A DNA stretch of 64,000 bases, from positions 58,592,493-58,656,492 of the forward strand of contig NC_044573.1 in NCBI RefSeq assembly GCF_901933205.1. Direction: 5' to 3'. How positions within the stretch are numbered: position 1 is the stretch's first letter; every line of letters begins with the position of its first letter. A program made the translations under genes and the position numbers. The DNA comes from Camarhynchus parvulus. Lineage: Eukaryota; Chordata; Aves; Passeriformes; Thraupidae. The notes under the pieces are model-generated. The model made no database searches, was not told the origin of the DNA, and was given only the letters and a program-made list of their open reading frames with translations. Below, piece by piece: positions 1 through 9,960 of this stretch.

Positions 1-3000
1 TGGATAGCTCAGAGACCCAACATGTTGCATGGCAGTGGCACAGAGTGGGCTGACTTGAAACCTCCTCCTCTCAATGTTACCTCAGCAACTTTGGACTAGG
101 TACTTTTAAGCAGAAAAGGCAGTTTTAAGAGTGGAACACAATGTTGGTTTAAATTATCTGGGTCAGGCTGGGTAGGTCTTGGCAGAGCCTTTATTAGGAT
201 AGCCTACTGGAGAAACAGAGTGCCACAGCTCTCTGGAGGGAGGAAGATCTTCCTCCTCTTGGACCAGCTCTCTTGATGTATGCCAGATTGTGGAGCTTGT
301 CTGCACTCCTTCCGGGCCTTGGAAAACCAGCATCCATCTGTCTTTTTGCATTCATTTTCCAAAGCAAGAATGGCATCTGTATCCTTTATGCCTTTTTTAC
401 TATTTCAGTGGCATAAATGTACACTGCAGTTAAGAAATGCAATATGAAATGCTCTATATCCTGAATAAATGCTACGTGAATCAGGACAAAAGAATAGTTT
501 GAGACCAAAGATAAAAAAGACGCTTTGTTGATGAGTAGAATCTTAGGCCAAAGTAGCTGCTTGAAAAAGACTTTGGAAGATGGAAATTGATCACACACAG
601 CATGGACAGCACTGTCCTTCCTGCGGAGGGTGAAGAAGTGAGTCCAAGAAAGTACAAAGTCGAAGGACTCAGAAACCAGCTGTGGTGCTAACATAAGTGA
701 GGATGGAATTACGCTGATTCTTTACAGTGGATACAGGGAAAGGTTTGACCTTCCAAAAAAATACCCAAGCAGCCATCGAATGAAGGAGGAGGAAACAAAA
801 TAAATTTTAACTTTACCATAGTTTGGATGGGAGACTAAACTGAGCAGGAACAATCATTTGCATCTCATCGGTGCTCCACAAGATGGCGTGCCAGACAGGG
901 CAAAAGCCTGTAAATCTAAACCTTCATCTCAGTGTCTGCTCTGGCACAGCACTTTTGTATGATTCTGGAAAGATTTTCATTCTCTACATGCTTCTGCCTT
1001 CTCCCTGTTTCCTGTGGCAAAGGTAACAAATTCTTAAGAGTAGGAAAGGAAGATGTGGATACGAGCTTCAAAGCTTCTGAAGATCTCAGACACAGTAATG
1101 TATTCTCTGCTGCTAAAATTCCTGTACTTATTTCTAAATGAGCTAATTGGAGTTAAGCTGAGTGGGAAATAGTTGCTCACTGTAGATGTGCAGCTCCATA
1201 AAGACAAGAAGCTTGATTTCAAAGGCTAAGCTATGACCAGCTGATAATTATACCTGGGGAAAGAACAGCTACTATTGTTAAAGATTCTGTTCAGTTGCTA
1301 TGGCAACCTCTATGGCATGGAGTGTCTTATATGTGAATGGTATAGATGAAGAAATGCAGGAAAACATTTTGTTATACAAGATCAAGAATATGTGGTCTTT
1401 CTTTTTGGGCTTCTGGAAAACGGGAAATACATTTTCAGTGAAGCATGAAGTTATTTTAAATATTTTGTTACTGGAACATTTGGTCTCAAGTGCTACCTCT
1501 TCTGAGTTTTAAGAAAAGATAATGTCATCTCCACTTGACTGCAAGCAGTATCCCTTAATTCTTTCTCAGGGACCTTTGACAGACCTTTAAAATACAAAAT
1601 ATTCACTCCCTCTGCTCAGCATTTCTAAATTATTTAAATGACTGGAGGAAAAATGCAATTTAAGCCACCTCTGTGCTGGCAGGTGTCAGGACAGGAGCTC
1701 AGCCAGAGAAAAAGACATACAAGAGAATTTGTATTTTCCAAGCTATTTTCAAAACTGCCTAAAATGGTCCCAGGGCAACCTCAGGTTGTGGGTCCATATG
1801 CTGATGAACATGGTGGCCATGGTGGGAAGGCAGCTAAGCAAGCACAACCATCCAAAAAAGTTTTAACTCCTCCAATTATTACCCTACTTAAAACCCTGCA
1901 TGGCAGGTGAGGCAATGTGACATGTCTCCCCAGTTTCATCCCTGATCCACACATGAAACCACCTCCAGGTTGTAAATGCTCAGACCAAACCCTCCTAAAC
2001 TCAGATTTTCAAGGAGATATTTGTGATAGCTAAAACGTCCAGGCTGTGATTCAACTAGAAATCATGCAGCTTCCCAAGAAGACAACCTGACTATTTTCCT
2101 TTCCAGAGATTTGCATTATGCTTTGAATTAGATCTGCAGTGATTTGTGGCCTTCTGCCCCCAGGGGACCTGCAGCACAGCTCAGACTGTGCTTTGGTCCA
2201 TCTTTGCAGATGTCACTGTGTCTGAGCCATTGCAGGAGGCAAGTGCTTTCTCAGAGTCATTAACATCGGAGTCAAAATTGCCTCCACAATATCAGCTGAG
2301 CTGTAATATCAAACTGTGTATGCTTCAGCCATGAAATGGGTCAGCTGAAATCACCTAAGGCAGTGGCTTTTCTGTCAAGAGGTGAATCACACTCAGAGTG
2401 TGTCAGTTTTAAATAAGCCTTAAGTTTTAAAGCAAACATCGCACAAACCAAGAGATGCTCAACAGTTTCCTCCCAAGAAAAGAATCCAGATTGTTAATGT
2501 ATTTATTTTATTTTAGAACCATGCCTCCCTTGATGCACTTCAGGCTATGTTTACCTAGAGAGCAAAGAAAATTGCTGACATGACAATCTAGCAAATTTTC
2601 TTGGATTTTAGCATGATCTCTCCTTTTAAGAAGTCCAAATACAGTTGGTCTGTACTAAACTTCTGAACAAAGCCAGATTACTGGATATCAAGATATCAAG
2701 AGATGGTAATTTTGGTTGTTGGTGTGGTGCTTAAATTTGTTTTCTTCAGGAAGCTTTCAAAGTGGTCAGGTTTATCTCTGAAATTCAGAGGCATCTCAGA
2801 GTGAAGAGAGGCACCAGATGATGAAAGTTTGATAAAGCAGAGATGCATAGTTAGCTCTAGCTATCCATCTTCTGGCCTGGTTGTTGCAGGGACCACTGCT
2901 GTTCATATAGAGAGTGCTGTTTCAGGCACCACTAATGCTCAGAGTGCGCTTGAGACCTTTTAAGACACAATCCTGGTGATAATCAGATTATCTGCGTGCT

Positions 3001-5708
3001 TAGCAGTGAGATCAAACAAAGGTTCTTGGCTGAATTCCCATTTTTGCTGACATCAGGCCAAATTACTCAAAACATGACTTGCAGGCATGAATGCAGTTCT
3101 CCCTTCTCTGCTCTCAAACCTCCAAGCAGTTGTTTCTCACATATCTTTTTCTTCTTCAGTGTGGTGGAAATTCTTCCAAACCACAAGTTTGTGTATTTCA
3201 AGCCATGGTAGCTTGTAAGCCTTTCTGTGTCCTTGGTTTTCTGGACTGTTTCTCTTGCTCCAATAATTTTAATTCTGGCTTTGCCATTTTCAAGATGTTT
3301 TATATTATTATTGTGGACAAACAGAAGAGGATTTAGCACATGCCTTCTGTGTTATTGTGGCGCTCAGCAGTCCACAGTCCATTTTCTTATATGTGCAGAA
3401 ACAGATTTTGATGTAATTATCTGAGTAAGCATATGGCAAAAAGTATAGCTGATATGAATGTTTGTAAAAGCAGGTCAATGCTTGATTTAAATCAGAACAC
3501 ACATGATTTGCTCTGAAACTATTAAAATTACTTTTTTGGACACTCTCAACTAACTGACTTTGGCTCCTATATTTATAAGTCTCATAATGCTTCTTACATG
3601 TGTCTTCAATTTTTTCCAGGCTTTGGTATGTTGTAAGATGGAAAGAAAGTTGGAGGCTTTTTCTTGCTTGTGTAAAGCAAATATTTTCCTGTCTTGTTCA
3701 GGTATGGTGAAGCATGGAAGTACACAGCCAGTTTTTAATATTCTGAATGCTCAGGTAAAAATACTTTCCTCAACCGAGGTCTGAACAACCACACTTCTAA
3801 CAATCCAGCAGATACCTGTTGAAATCATTAAAATGTTTCATATTATGTGTCTCATCCTTAAGGAACACCTGTGAACATGTCTCACTGATTAGATCCTGAT
3901 TAATAGGGCCCATAATTAGCCTTCTTAGAAATGGTTTTAATTACTGTTCCTGAATGGGTTGGCCCCTCATCTGAACTCTGGGCTATTCAGCCAAGGATTT
4001 TGACATTTAGCAAATGCTTCACACTGGGGAGCACTACTTTAAATTAGGAAATCCATGCTTTTCAACAGACAAATTATTGTAATATTTGCAAAGATAGTCT
4101 ACTCTAATAGCCTTTCATGTTTCAGACATCATATCTGAAGCTTGTGAGAGAAAAATTTGGATTTTTTTATCCCATCATTTCAGCAACAAAAACACTAGAA
4201 AAGTTGCTAGTGAGAGAAGCCCTTTCACAGATGAGAAATTGAGGTGGTGGTTTCTTAAATATTATTTGAGGACAAACTGCTGCAGATTCAGCTTGAGTAC
4301 ATTGTCTCTTGGGCTACTTGAAAGAAAAACTAATTGATACTGTGGAACAGAGTGAGAGGTTGGCATGCAGAGAAATAAATGGCAGAGGTGCTCATGGTAG
4401 ATGGCTGAGAACAATGCATCCTAATAGAATTTTATATATAAAACTGGTTTTATTGTTTTACCCACAGCCTGACTGATGGAGCACAGTGCTTTCTTGGCAG
4501 GAAGGAGAACACGCTGCACCTCTCTGATCTTGCAAAAGACCAAGCTCATGACAGATTTGTGTTTCCCTGAGCCAGAAGGGAATCCATACTTGTTATCAAA
4601 TTGCCTGTCACTTTTTCCAATGTTGTCAGTATTAAAAAAATCACTGCCATTAGAAGACGCTGAAATCACTCTTAATTTTATTATCCAGAGATCCATGTAA
4701 AGGTGCATGATGTTCAAAGACATTTTGGCTTTTTTGTTAATGTCACCTTTCTTCTAGTTACTGCAAACAGAAATTGTAGTGATGCAGTTTATCTGTATTT
4801 AAATCCCCTTGAGCTGATAGCACGACAGAAGGCTGAACTGTGATCTCTTTGTGCATGAAGAAAAGACACTCATTTATTTATATTAATGTCAAGCTTGTCT
4901 ACTGCACTTTTTTCTTCATCTTAATTGAATGTGTCTCCAGTAGCTGAGAGGGCATGTGCTTAAATGAGAAAGACTAATTAGAAGAAGCTGTCAGGTTAAC
5001 AGAGATTTAGTTGGATATCTTGCACTTCAGTCGAAAATTTTCCTCAGGATCATCTCCCACCTTTTCTGAGGGCGTGTTATGGATGCATGAGGAAGAGGGT
5101 AGGAAGATACCCATTTGGGAAATGTGTGAGGTTGCTAAGTAATTGCAACGGGCCTTTTAATCTAGGATGGATGAAATACTAAATAGATTAGTTCCCTGAG
5201 GGTTACTGAGGCTTTCACTGTTCCATTTTCATCCTTTTTCAGATCCTCTTTAGCCCCTCTGCACTCTAGAGAGAGGAGTTGGTTCATTTCTTGTGTCCCC
5301 ACTGCAGTAACAGAGGCATGACAGACAAGAGATGACACATTCTCCATCTGTTGTGTCTCACTGCTATGGCTGCAGAGCTGGGAAGGCCTGTTTCTACCAT
5401 CAACTTACTGAAAGAATATCTAATGTTAGACTGAGTGTGTAAACACAGGGTTAGTATTTCAACTCTTAATGAAATTCCCCAAAAACATAATGAACAGCTC
5501 CTAATATTAATAGGCCCTTATTTAAATTAAACTCAAACTTTTTGTCCTCCAAAACATGTCTTTAGCCTGTTTTCCTAATAGCCATATGGTTTAACCGTTT
5601 AGTAGTGGGTATCTAAACACTTTTCAAGCCTAACCTTGTAAAACTGGCGGCATTGGTGCAAACCTTCAGTTTGAGAGGCATCAGCTGCCACTGATCTCCG
5701 ATGGGATA
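1..5708. other. Single-copy AT-rich DNA, no gene recognised
   Basis: No interspersed repeat or RNA gene is recognisable here. Reading frames are at most about 100 codons and none has a composition or motif that I recognise. Several good isolated splice-like signals occur, for example a strong acceptor ending at 3619 with a donor at 3702, as expected in long vertebrate introns or intergenic DNA. The only compact motif singled out is the palindrome at 2978-2992. Confidence 0.6.
2978..2992. promoter_or_regulatory. Inverted pair of TAATC (K50 homeodomain-type) sites
   Basis: GATAATC, one spacer base, then GATTATC form a perfect 7-bp dyad. Each arm contains TAATC, the core bound by OTX/PITX/CRX-type homeodomains, and the palindromic spacing resembles the dimer sites of paired-class factors. 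The DNA symmetry is seen directly; binding is inference. A 15-bp motif like this can arise by chance in 64 kb. Confidence 0.2.
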
Positions 5709-5713
5709 CAGGC

Positions 5714-6245
5714 TGTATCTAGCACAGGGATCTGTCACTGCTGGTGCCTGTACAGTGCCCCAGTTGCTGCTCTTGTGCTGAGATTGAGGCAGGAACAGGT
5801 GAGAGGCAGGATTGTAGAAAAGGCAAAGGCTTTATTCAAAAGAACTGCGTGGTTTTTATACAGTGGTAGGATAGGTTCTATTCTACTGGCTAACTAACAG
5901 AAACATCTTTCTCACACACTGTCCTAGAGAGGAACAGAAAAATAAAGTAGAAAAACACCCCCTGCAAATTGTTTATACTCAACAAGTTATCACATCTTTT
6001 CCACCTCCCTAAAACTTCTCACAAGCCGCTGTGAGAAACACTTGCTGTTTCTCTCTCTCTGTCCCATGGCATCCACGCCCCAGCTAGGCAGCACATCTGG
6101 GGTATCCACTGGGAACACATTGGCGTAGTGTTTCAGGAATGGGAGAAGAAAAACAGCTTGGAGAGGCAGAGGAAGGTAGAAGTGCTTGCTGCTGACCTTT
6201 CAAGAGGACGGGGTGACTGTGCCCTCTCGCTGGACCCATTAGCCA
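5714..6245 (-). mobile_element. Endogenous retrovirus LTR, probably solo, minus strand
   Basis: Read on the minus strand, this block has the layout of a retroviral LTR: about 385 bp of U3, a perfect TATAAAAA box (complement of 5853-5860), an AATAAA signal 16-22 bp further on (5831-5836), then about 115 bp to the end. The proposed ends are TG...CA and the block is flanked by the same 5-mer, CAGGC, at 5709-5713 and 6246-6250, which would be the target-site duplication. I chose the ends by searching for TG/CA plus a matching flank; with about 200 combinations tried, a 5-bp match could arise by chance about one time in five. The promoter and poly(A) layout is firmer than the exact ends. No internal gag/pol/env sequence adjoins it, so it is probably a solo LTR. 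The family is not identified. Confidence 0.6.
5831..5860 (-). promoter_or_regulatory. LTR TATA box and AATAAA signal
   Basis: On the minus strand TATAAAAA (5853-5860) is followed by AATAAA (5831-5836). The short spacing puts the poly(A) signal at or just upstream of the expected transcription start, which implies a very short R region, a layout known from some retroviruses such as avian alpharetroviruses. Whether the promoter is active is unknown. Confidence 0.5.
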
Positions 6246-7620
6246 CAGGCATCCCACTCAGAGCCTGAGATGTTGAGTACCATCAGGAGCGACAGGCAAG
6301 TGCTTGAGCTGCTCTCAGCAGCAACCTGTCCTTACATGGTACTTATGGTGATATATTTTATTGTCATGTTTGTAAACAGGAAAATAGTTACACTGTATTC
6401 AGCTTTCATTTTACAAGCTGCCCTTTATAACAAGTGAGCTGCCCCCAAGCTCTCTGAATAAACAGGTGGACTGAGTGTGCAGTTTTCCAATGCTTTTACA
6501 TAAATAATAGCTTTTGAGAGAAAACCATGTTAGTCAGAGCCTTACGAAATGAGCAAAAAGCTTTTCTCCTCTAGAGAACAGACTACCTGTTTGCACCCAC
6601 ATTCCCAGCCCTTACTGCAGCTACAGATCACCTAGCTGTATTTCTCTTTTTCTCCCCAAAACAGATTGCATGGAAGCCCTTCTGTTCCCAAAGGTTGCTT
6701 AGGCACTTCCAATGAATAAAAACTTCACTGCAATATTTATACTAGGAGATCCCTTCTCTGATACTAACAACATTTGCAGTTGTCTTGATGGATGTAGTGC
6801 ATTTGCACTAAAACACTAGCAATATCTTTTTTTTAATTGCAAACAGCTATTTTATACTATACATAATTCCATCTGGAGAATGTTCCAAATATAAATTCAT
6901 GTTCCAGAAATGTATCTATGTTTATTTCTCCATAGATCTAGAGGAAAACATAAGGAAAATCCATCCAGAAAATCAGCCCAGATATTATTTTATGTAGCAC
7001 TGAGATCTGCACCACTTTCCCTTTATTTACAGGTAAATTGAAAAGAAACCTGAAAAAAGTTGGGAAAACACTTGTTTTAAATGGTTCCATCATGCTGCTG
7101 CTTGCGATGGTGACCTCCTGGTAAAGTTCATATGCTTAGAGAAATTATTCAGTGCTTTATGAAACTACAGACACAGTTTAGTATAGTTTAAGACTTTTTG
7201 TCTTTGTTTTGATTTGTAAATGTTTATGATTATTTTGTACTAGGAAGAGGTGAATATTTTTGCTCCCATTAAATTATAAAGGAATGTCACTTCAGTCTAC
7301 TGGAGGCTTCAGCTTCCACCCACTGATTCTCTGAGTTCATTACCAGTATCATTGATTCCAGCTCTGCAAGTCACACCTGTTGAGCAAGATATGCCAGCAA
7401 ATGGTCTTAAAATGAAATATATACTTAAGCCATCTTTCTCCTCCGTTTTTAGCATTACACTGAATAGACCCTTATGGATTTACATAAATCTAAAGTTTTG
7501 AACCAGTTGTGAACTTTTGCCCGACTTGGATCATTTAACATTTGAAACAGAAAACACTTGTTATCATTTTCACTTCCAAAATCTTGTTGCCTTAGATTGT
7601 TGGGGGGTTTCTTTTTGCTC
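6246..7620. other. Single-copy AT-rich DNA
   Basis: AT-rich and CpG-poor, with no recognisable repeat, RNA gene or protein frame. It begins with the right-hand copy of CAGGC next to the LTR. Confidence 0.6.
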
Positions 7621-8075
7621 TCCTACGGGCAACGTGATGTCTATTCCGGTTTCTTCACCGATCAGAAGCGACTATTGAAAATGGTAAAATTAAATTCTGC
7701 CACTTGGTGGCACTAAGAAATAACGCAACTGCCCTTACAAACGCTGCTGTAAAACATGGCCAAGCGCCGGGTGATAACTGAGCCCAGTGGCCCTGGGAAA
7801 GGAAGACATCAGGAAGGGATTTGTGCCGGCAGAAATCCCAGGGCTGTTTTGCTCGCTGTGGATGTCAGCAGGTTTCCAGCACAGCCCGTGGCCACTGGGA
7901 TGCTGCTTCTGCCCCTGGGCGTGCACAGCCAGTGCCTTCACTCTGCTGGTAGATGTTCTGTACACCTCTTACATTTGCTACTTTAGAATGAGCTCTACCT
8001 ACCTAGGAGGGGTTTTGCTGGTAGTTGAGATGTTGCAAAGCCTTAATTTCCAGAGCCTTAGTTCAGGCGGCGTCA
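7621..8075. promoter_or_regulatory. Short CpG-dense patch (mini CpG island)
   Basis: I count 13 CpG dinucleotides between 7626 and 7921, and two more at 8068-8072, in a window where CpG is otherwise sparse. At roughly 50% GC that is an observed/expected ratio near 0.7 over about 295 bp. The patch holds a CTCF-like core at 7700-7713 and an ATG in good Kozak context at 7756 (A at -3, G at +4) that opens a 76-codon frame without recognisable domains. It could be a small promoter or insulator, an exon of an unrecognised gene, or the remnant of a young CpG-rich repeat. No TATA box is evident. Confidence 0.35.
7700..7713. promoter_or_regulatory. CTCF-like core motif
   Basis: CCACTTGGTGGCAC matches the CTCF core CCASYAGRKGGCRS at 13 of 14 positions; the central A is T. 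The half-sites GCCAC and GTGGC also make it nearly palindromic. The match is seen in sequence; occupancy is inference. Confidence 0.3.
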
Positions 8076-8479
8076 GAGAGTCTCTCTTGGACAAGGAAAT
8101 TTGCATGGATCTCCCTGGGGAGCCCCCCCCCACAATGTAAATATTATTGCCTGGTTGGTTAGAAGAGACGCAGCAGAGCCATGTAAGGAATAAACTCAAT
8201 CCAGAGTGTGTGTATGGATGTAGGGGTTTGTGTGTGTAGGATTTGACTGACTTACCACCACTTCTAGTAAAGAAAATGAAAGAACTGGACCCAGAATTTA
8301 TTTGGTTTTTTTCTCATCTTGGTTGATAATACCAAGTAAAGGTCAAGTGCTCTAGAAACTGATTTCATTTGTGGTTGCCTTCCATCTCCCTTGCGCAGCT
8401 CTTTTTTCAGATGAGAACTGAAAATTTGTTTTTTCTCTTTCCTCCTGTGTAAAGTTTTTCTTGCTGGTGTTATTTATTC
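8076..8479. other. Single-copy spacer
   Basis: Contains a C run near 8125-8132 and a short TG-rich stretch at about 8203-8240. No gene or repeat family is recognised. Confidence 0.5.
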
Positions 8480-8776
8480 AGAAATTTTTACAAGGGCATG
8501 TAGGGATAGGAAAAGGGGAAAGGGCTTTAAACTGAAAGAGGGTAGATTTAGATCATGTATTAGAAAGAGACTCTTCACTGTGATGGTGGTGAGGCACTAA
8601 AACAGGCTGCCCACAGAAGTGGTGGATGCCGATCTCTGAAAGTGTTCCAGGCTGAGTTGGATGACACTTTGAGCAACCTTCCAGGCCAAGTGGAAGGTGT
8701 CCTGCCCATGGTGAGGGGGTTGGAACTAGATGATCTCTAAGGTCCCTTCCAACACAAACAATTCTGTGATTCTGTG
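8480..8776 (+). mobile_element. CR1 LINE, 5'-truncated 3' end, plus strand
   Basis: The sequence follows the CR1 3' region: ACAAGGGCATGTAG, then GGCTTTAAACTGAAAGAGGG, a GTGAGGCACT block, a TGGAAGGTGTCCTGCCCATGG block, GGAACTAGATGATCTCTAAG and a tail of repeated ATTCTGTG units at the right end. Only the end of ORF2 and the 3' UTR remain, the usual result of incomplete reverse transcription. It is moderately diverged from the consensus I remember. It ends about 70 bp before the next LTR. Confidence 0.92.
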
Positions 8777-8845
8777 AACTGAGAGCTGTTTTTTTGTCTG
8801 ATCTTTTTTTCTTCTATCATTACTCCTTGTATGCATGTTTGAATC

Positions 8846-9955
8846 TGTGCTGGTTTGGACTGGAATAGAGTGCATTTTTTTCCATAGTATCTGGTATGAG
8901 GCTGTGGTTTGGATTGTGCTGAAAACAATGCTGACACCAATGGGGTGTTCTATCTGTTGCTGGGCAGCATTTGCACAGAGCCGAGGCCTTTTCTGCTTCT
9001 CAGCTCACCCCTTCAGCAAGCAGTTGTGAGGGGACACATCCATGACACGCTGACTCCTACTGACCACAGGGATATTCCATAATATCTGGTGTCATGTGCA
9101 ATGTGTAGAGAGGAAGGAAAGGAAGGAAGGAAGGAAGGAAGGAAGGAAGGAAGGAAGGAAGGAAGGAAGGAAGGAAGGAAAGGAAGGAAGGAAGAGGAAG
9201 GAAGGAAGGAAGGAAGGAAGGAAGGAAGGAAGGAAGAAGGAAGGAAGGAAGGAAGGAAGGAAGGAAGGAAGGAAGGAAGGAAGGAAGGAAGGAAGGAAGG
9301 AAGAAGGAAGGAAGGAAGGAAGGAAGGAAGGAAGGAAGGAAGGAAGGAGGAAGAAGGAAGGAAGGAAGGAAGGAAGGAAGGAAGGAAGGAAGGAAGGAAG
9401 GAAGGAAGGAAGGAAGGAAGGAAGGAAGGAAGGAAGGAAGGAAGGAAGGAAGGAAGGAAGGAAGGAAGGAAGGAAGGAAGAAGAAGGAGGGGAAGGAAGG
9501 GAAAGGAAGGAAGGAGGAAGAAGGAGAGGAAGGAAGGAAGGAAGGAAGGAAGGAAGGAAGGAAGGAAGGAAGGAAGGAAGGAAGGAAGGAAGGAAGGAAG
9601 GAAGGAAGGAAGGAAGGAAGGAAGGAAGGAAGGAAGGAAGGAAGGAAGGAAGGAAGGAAGGAAGGAAGGAAGGAAGGAAGGGCAGTCAGAGTGATGGTGT
9701 TTTCCCAAGTCACTGCTATGTGTGGTGAAGCCCTGCTTTTCTGGAGATGGCTGAACACCTCCCTTCCCATGGGAAGTGGTGAATGAATTACTTGTTTTGC
9801 TTTGCATGGCTTTTGCTTTACCAGTTAAACTGTCTTTATCTCAGCCTAGGAATTTTCTCATTTTCACTCTTCTGATTCTCTCCCCCAAACCACCAGCAGG
9901 AAGTGAGCAAGCAGCTGTGTGGTGCTTGGTAGTTGACTGAGGTTAAACCACAATG
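8846..9955 (-). mobile_element. Avian ERVL-like solo LTR, minus strand, swollen by a GGAA array
   Basis: Read on the minus strand, the right end begins with a GTGGTTTAACC block followed by a ...CTACCAAGCACCACACAGC... block, which I recognise as the start of a common avian LTR family. The left end finishes with sequence resembling its CCAGCCAAAACCAGCACA terminus. The normal family length is roughly 550-700 bp; this copy is 1110 bp because the pyrimidine (CTTCC) tract in its middle has expanded to about 570 bp. Flanks are GAATC (8841-8845) and GAGTC (9956-9960), a 4/5 match fitting a decayed 5-bp target duplication. The CG-containing terminus has decayed. No internal retroviral sequence is present. 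The ERVL/class III assignment is from memory of the family and the 5-bp flank. Confidence 0.82.
9110..9681 (+). repeat. (GGAA)n microsatellite, about 570 bp, interrupted
   Basis: Purine-only tract of GGAA units on the plus strand (TTCC on the minus). Short interruptions (AAGAAGG) occur near 9231, 9301, 9351 and 9480, and there is a more complex purine block at about 9480-9530. It lies inside the minus-strand LTR at the position of that family's native CTTCC tract, so it most likely grew from that seed. The frames of 200-264 codons across it, (LPSF)n on one strand and (EGRK)n on the other, are products of the 4-bp period and not genes. GGAA is the ETS-family core, and long polypurine tracts can form triplex DNA. 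Confidence 0.98.
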
Positions 9956-9960
9956 GAGTC

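Noticed and set aside
3620..3701. Pseudo-exon with a very strong acceptor and a CAG/GTATGG donor, plus strand
   Set aside because: Open in one frame but the peptide is cysteine-rich and unlike any protein I know; strong isolated splice pairs are frequent in introns.
9013..9807. Longest frames of the window (200-264 codons) across the GGAA array
   Set aside because: They are translations of a 4-bp repeat; no stop can arise in such a tract, so their length means nothing.
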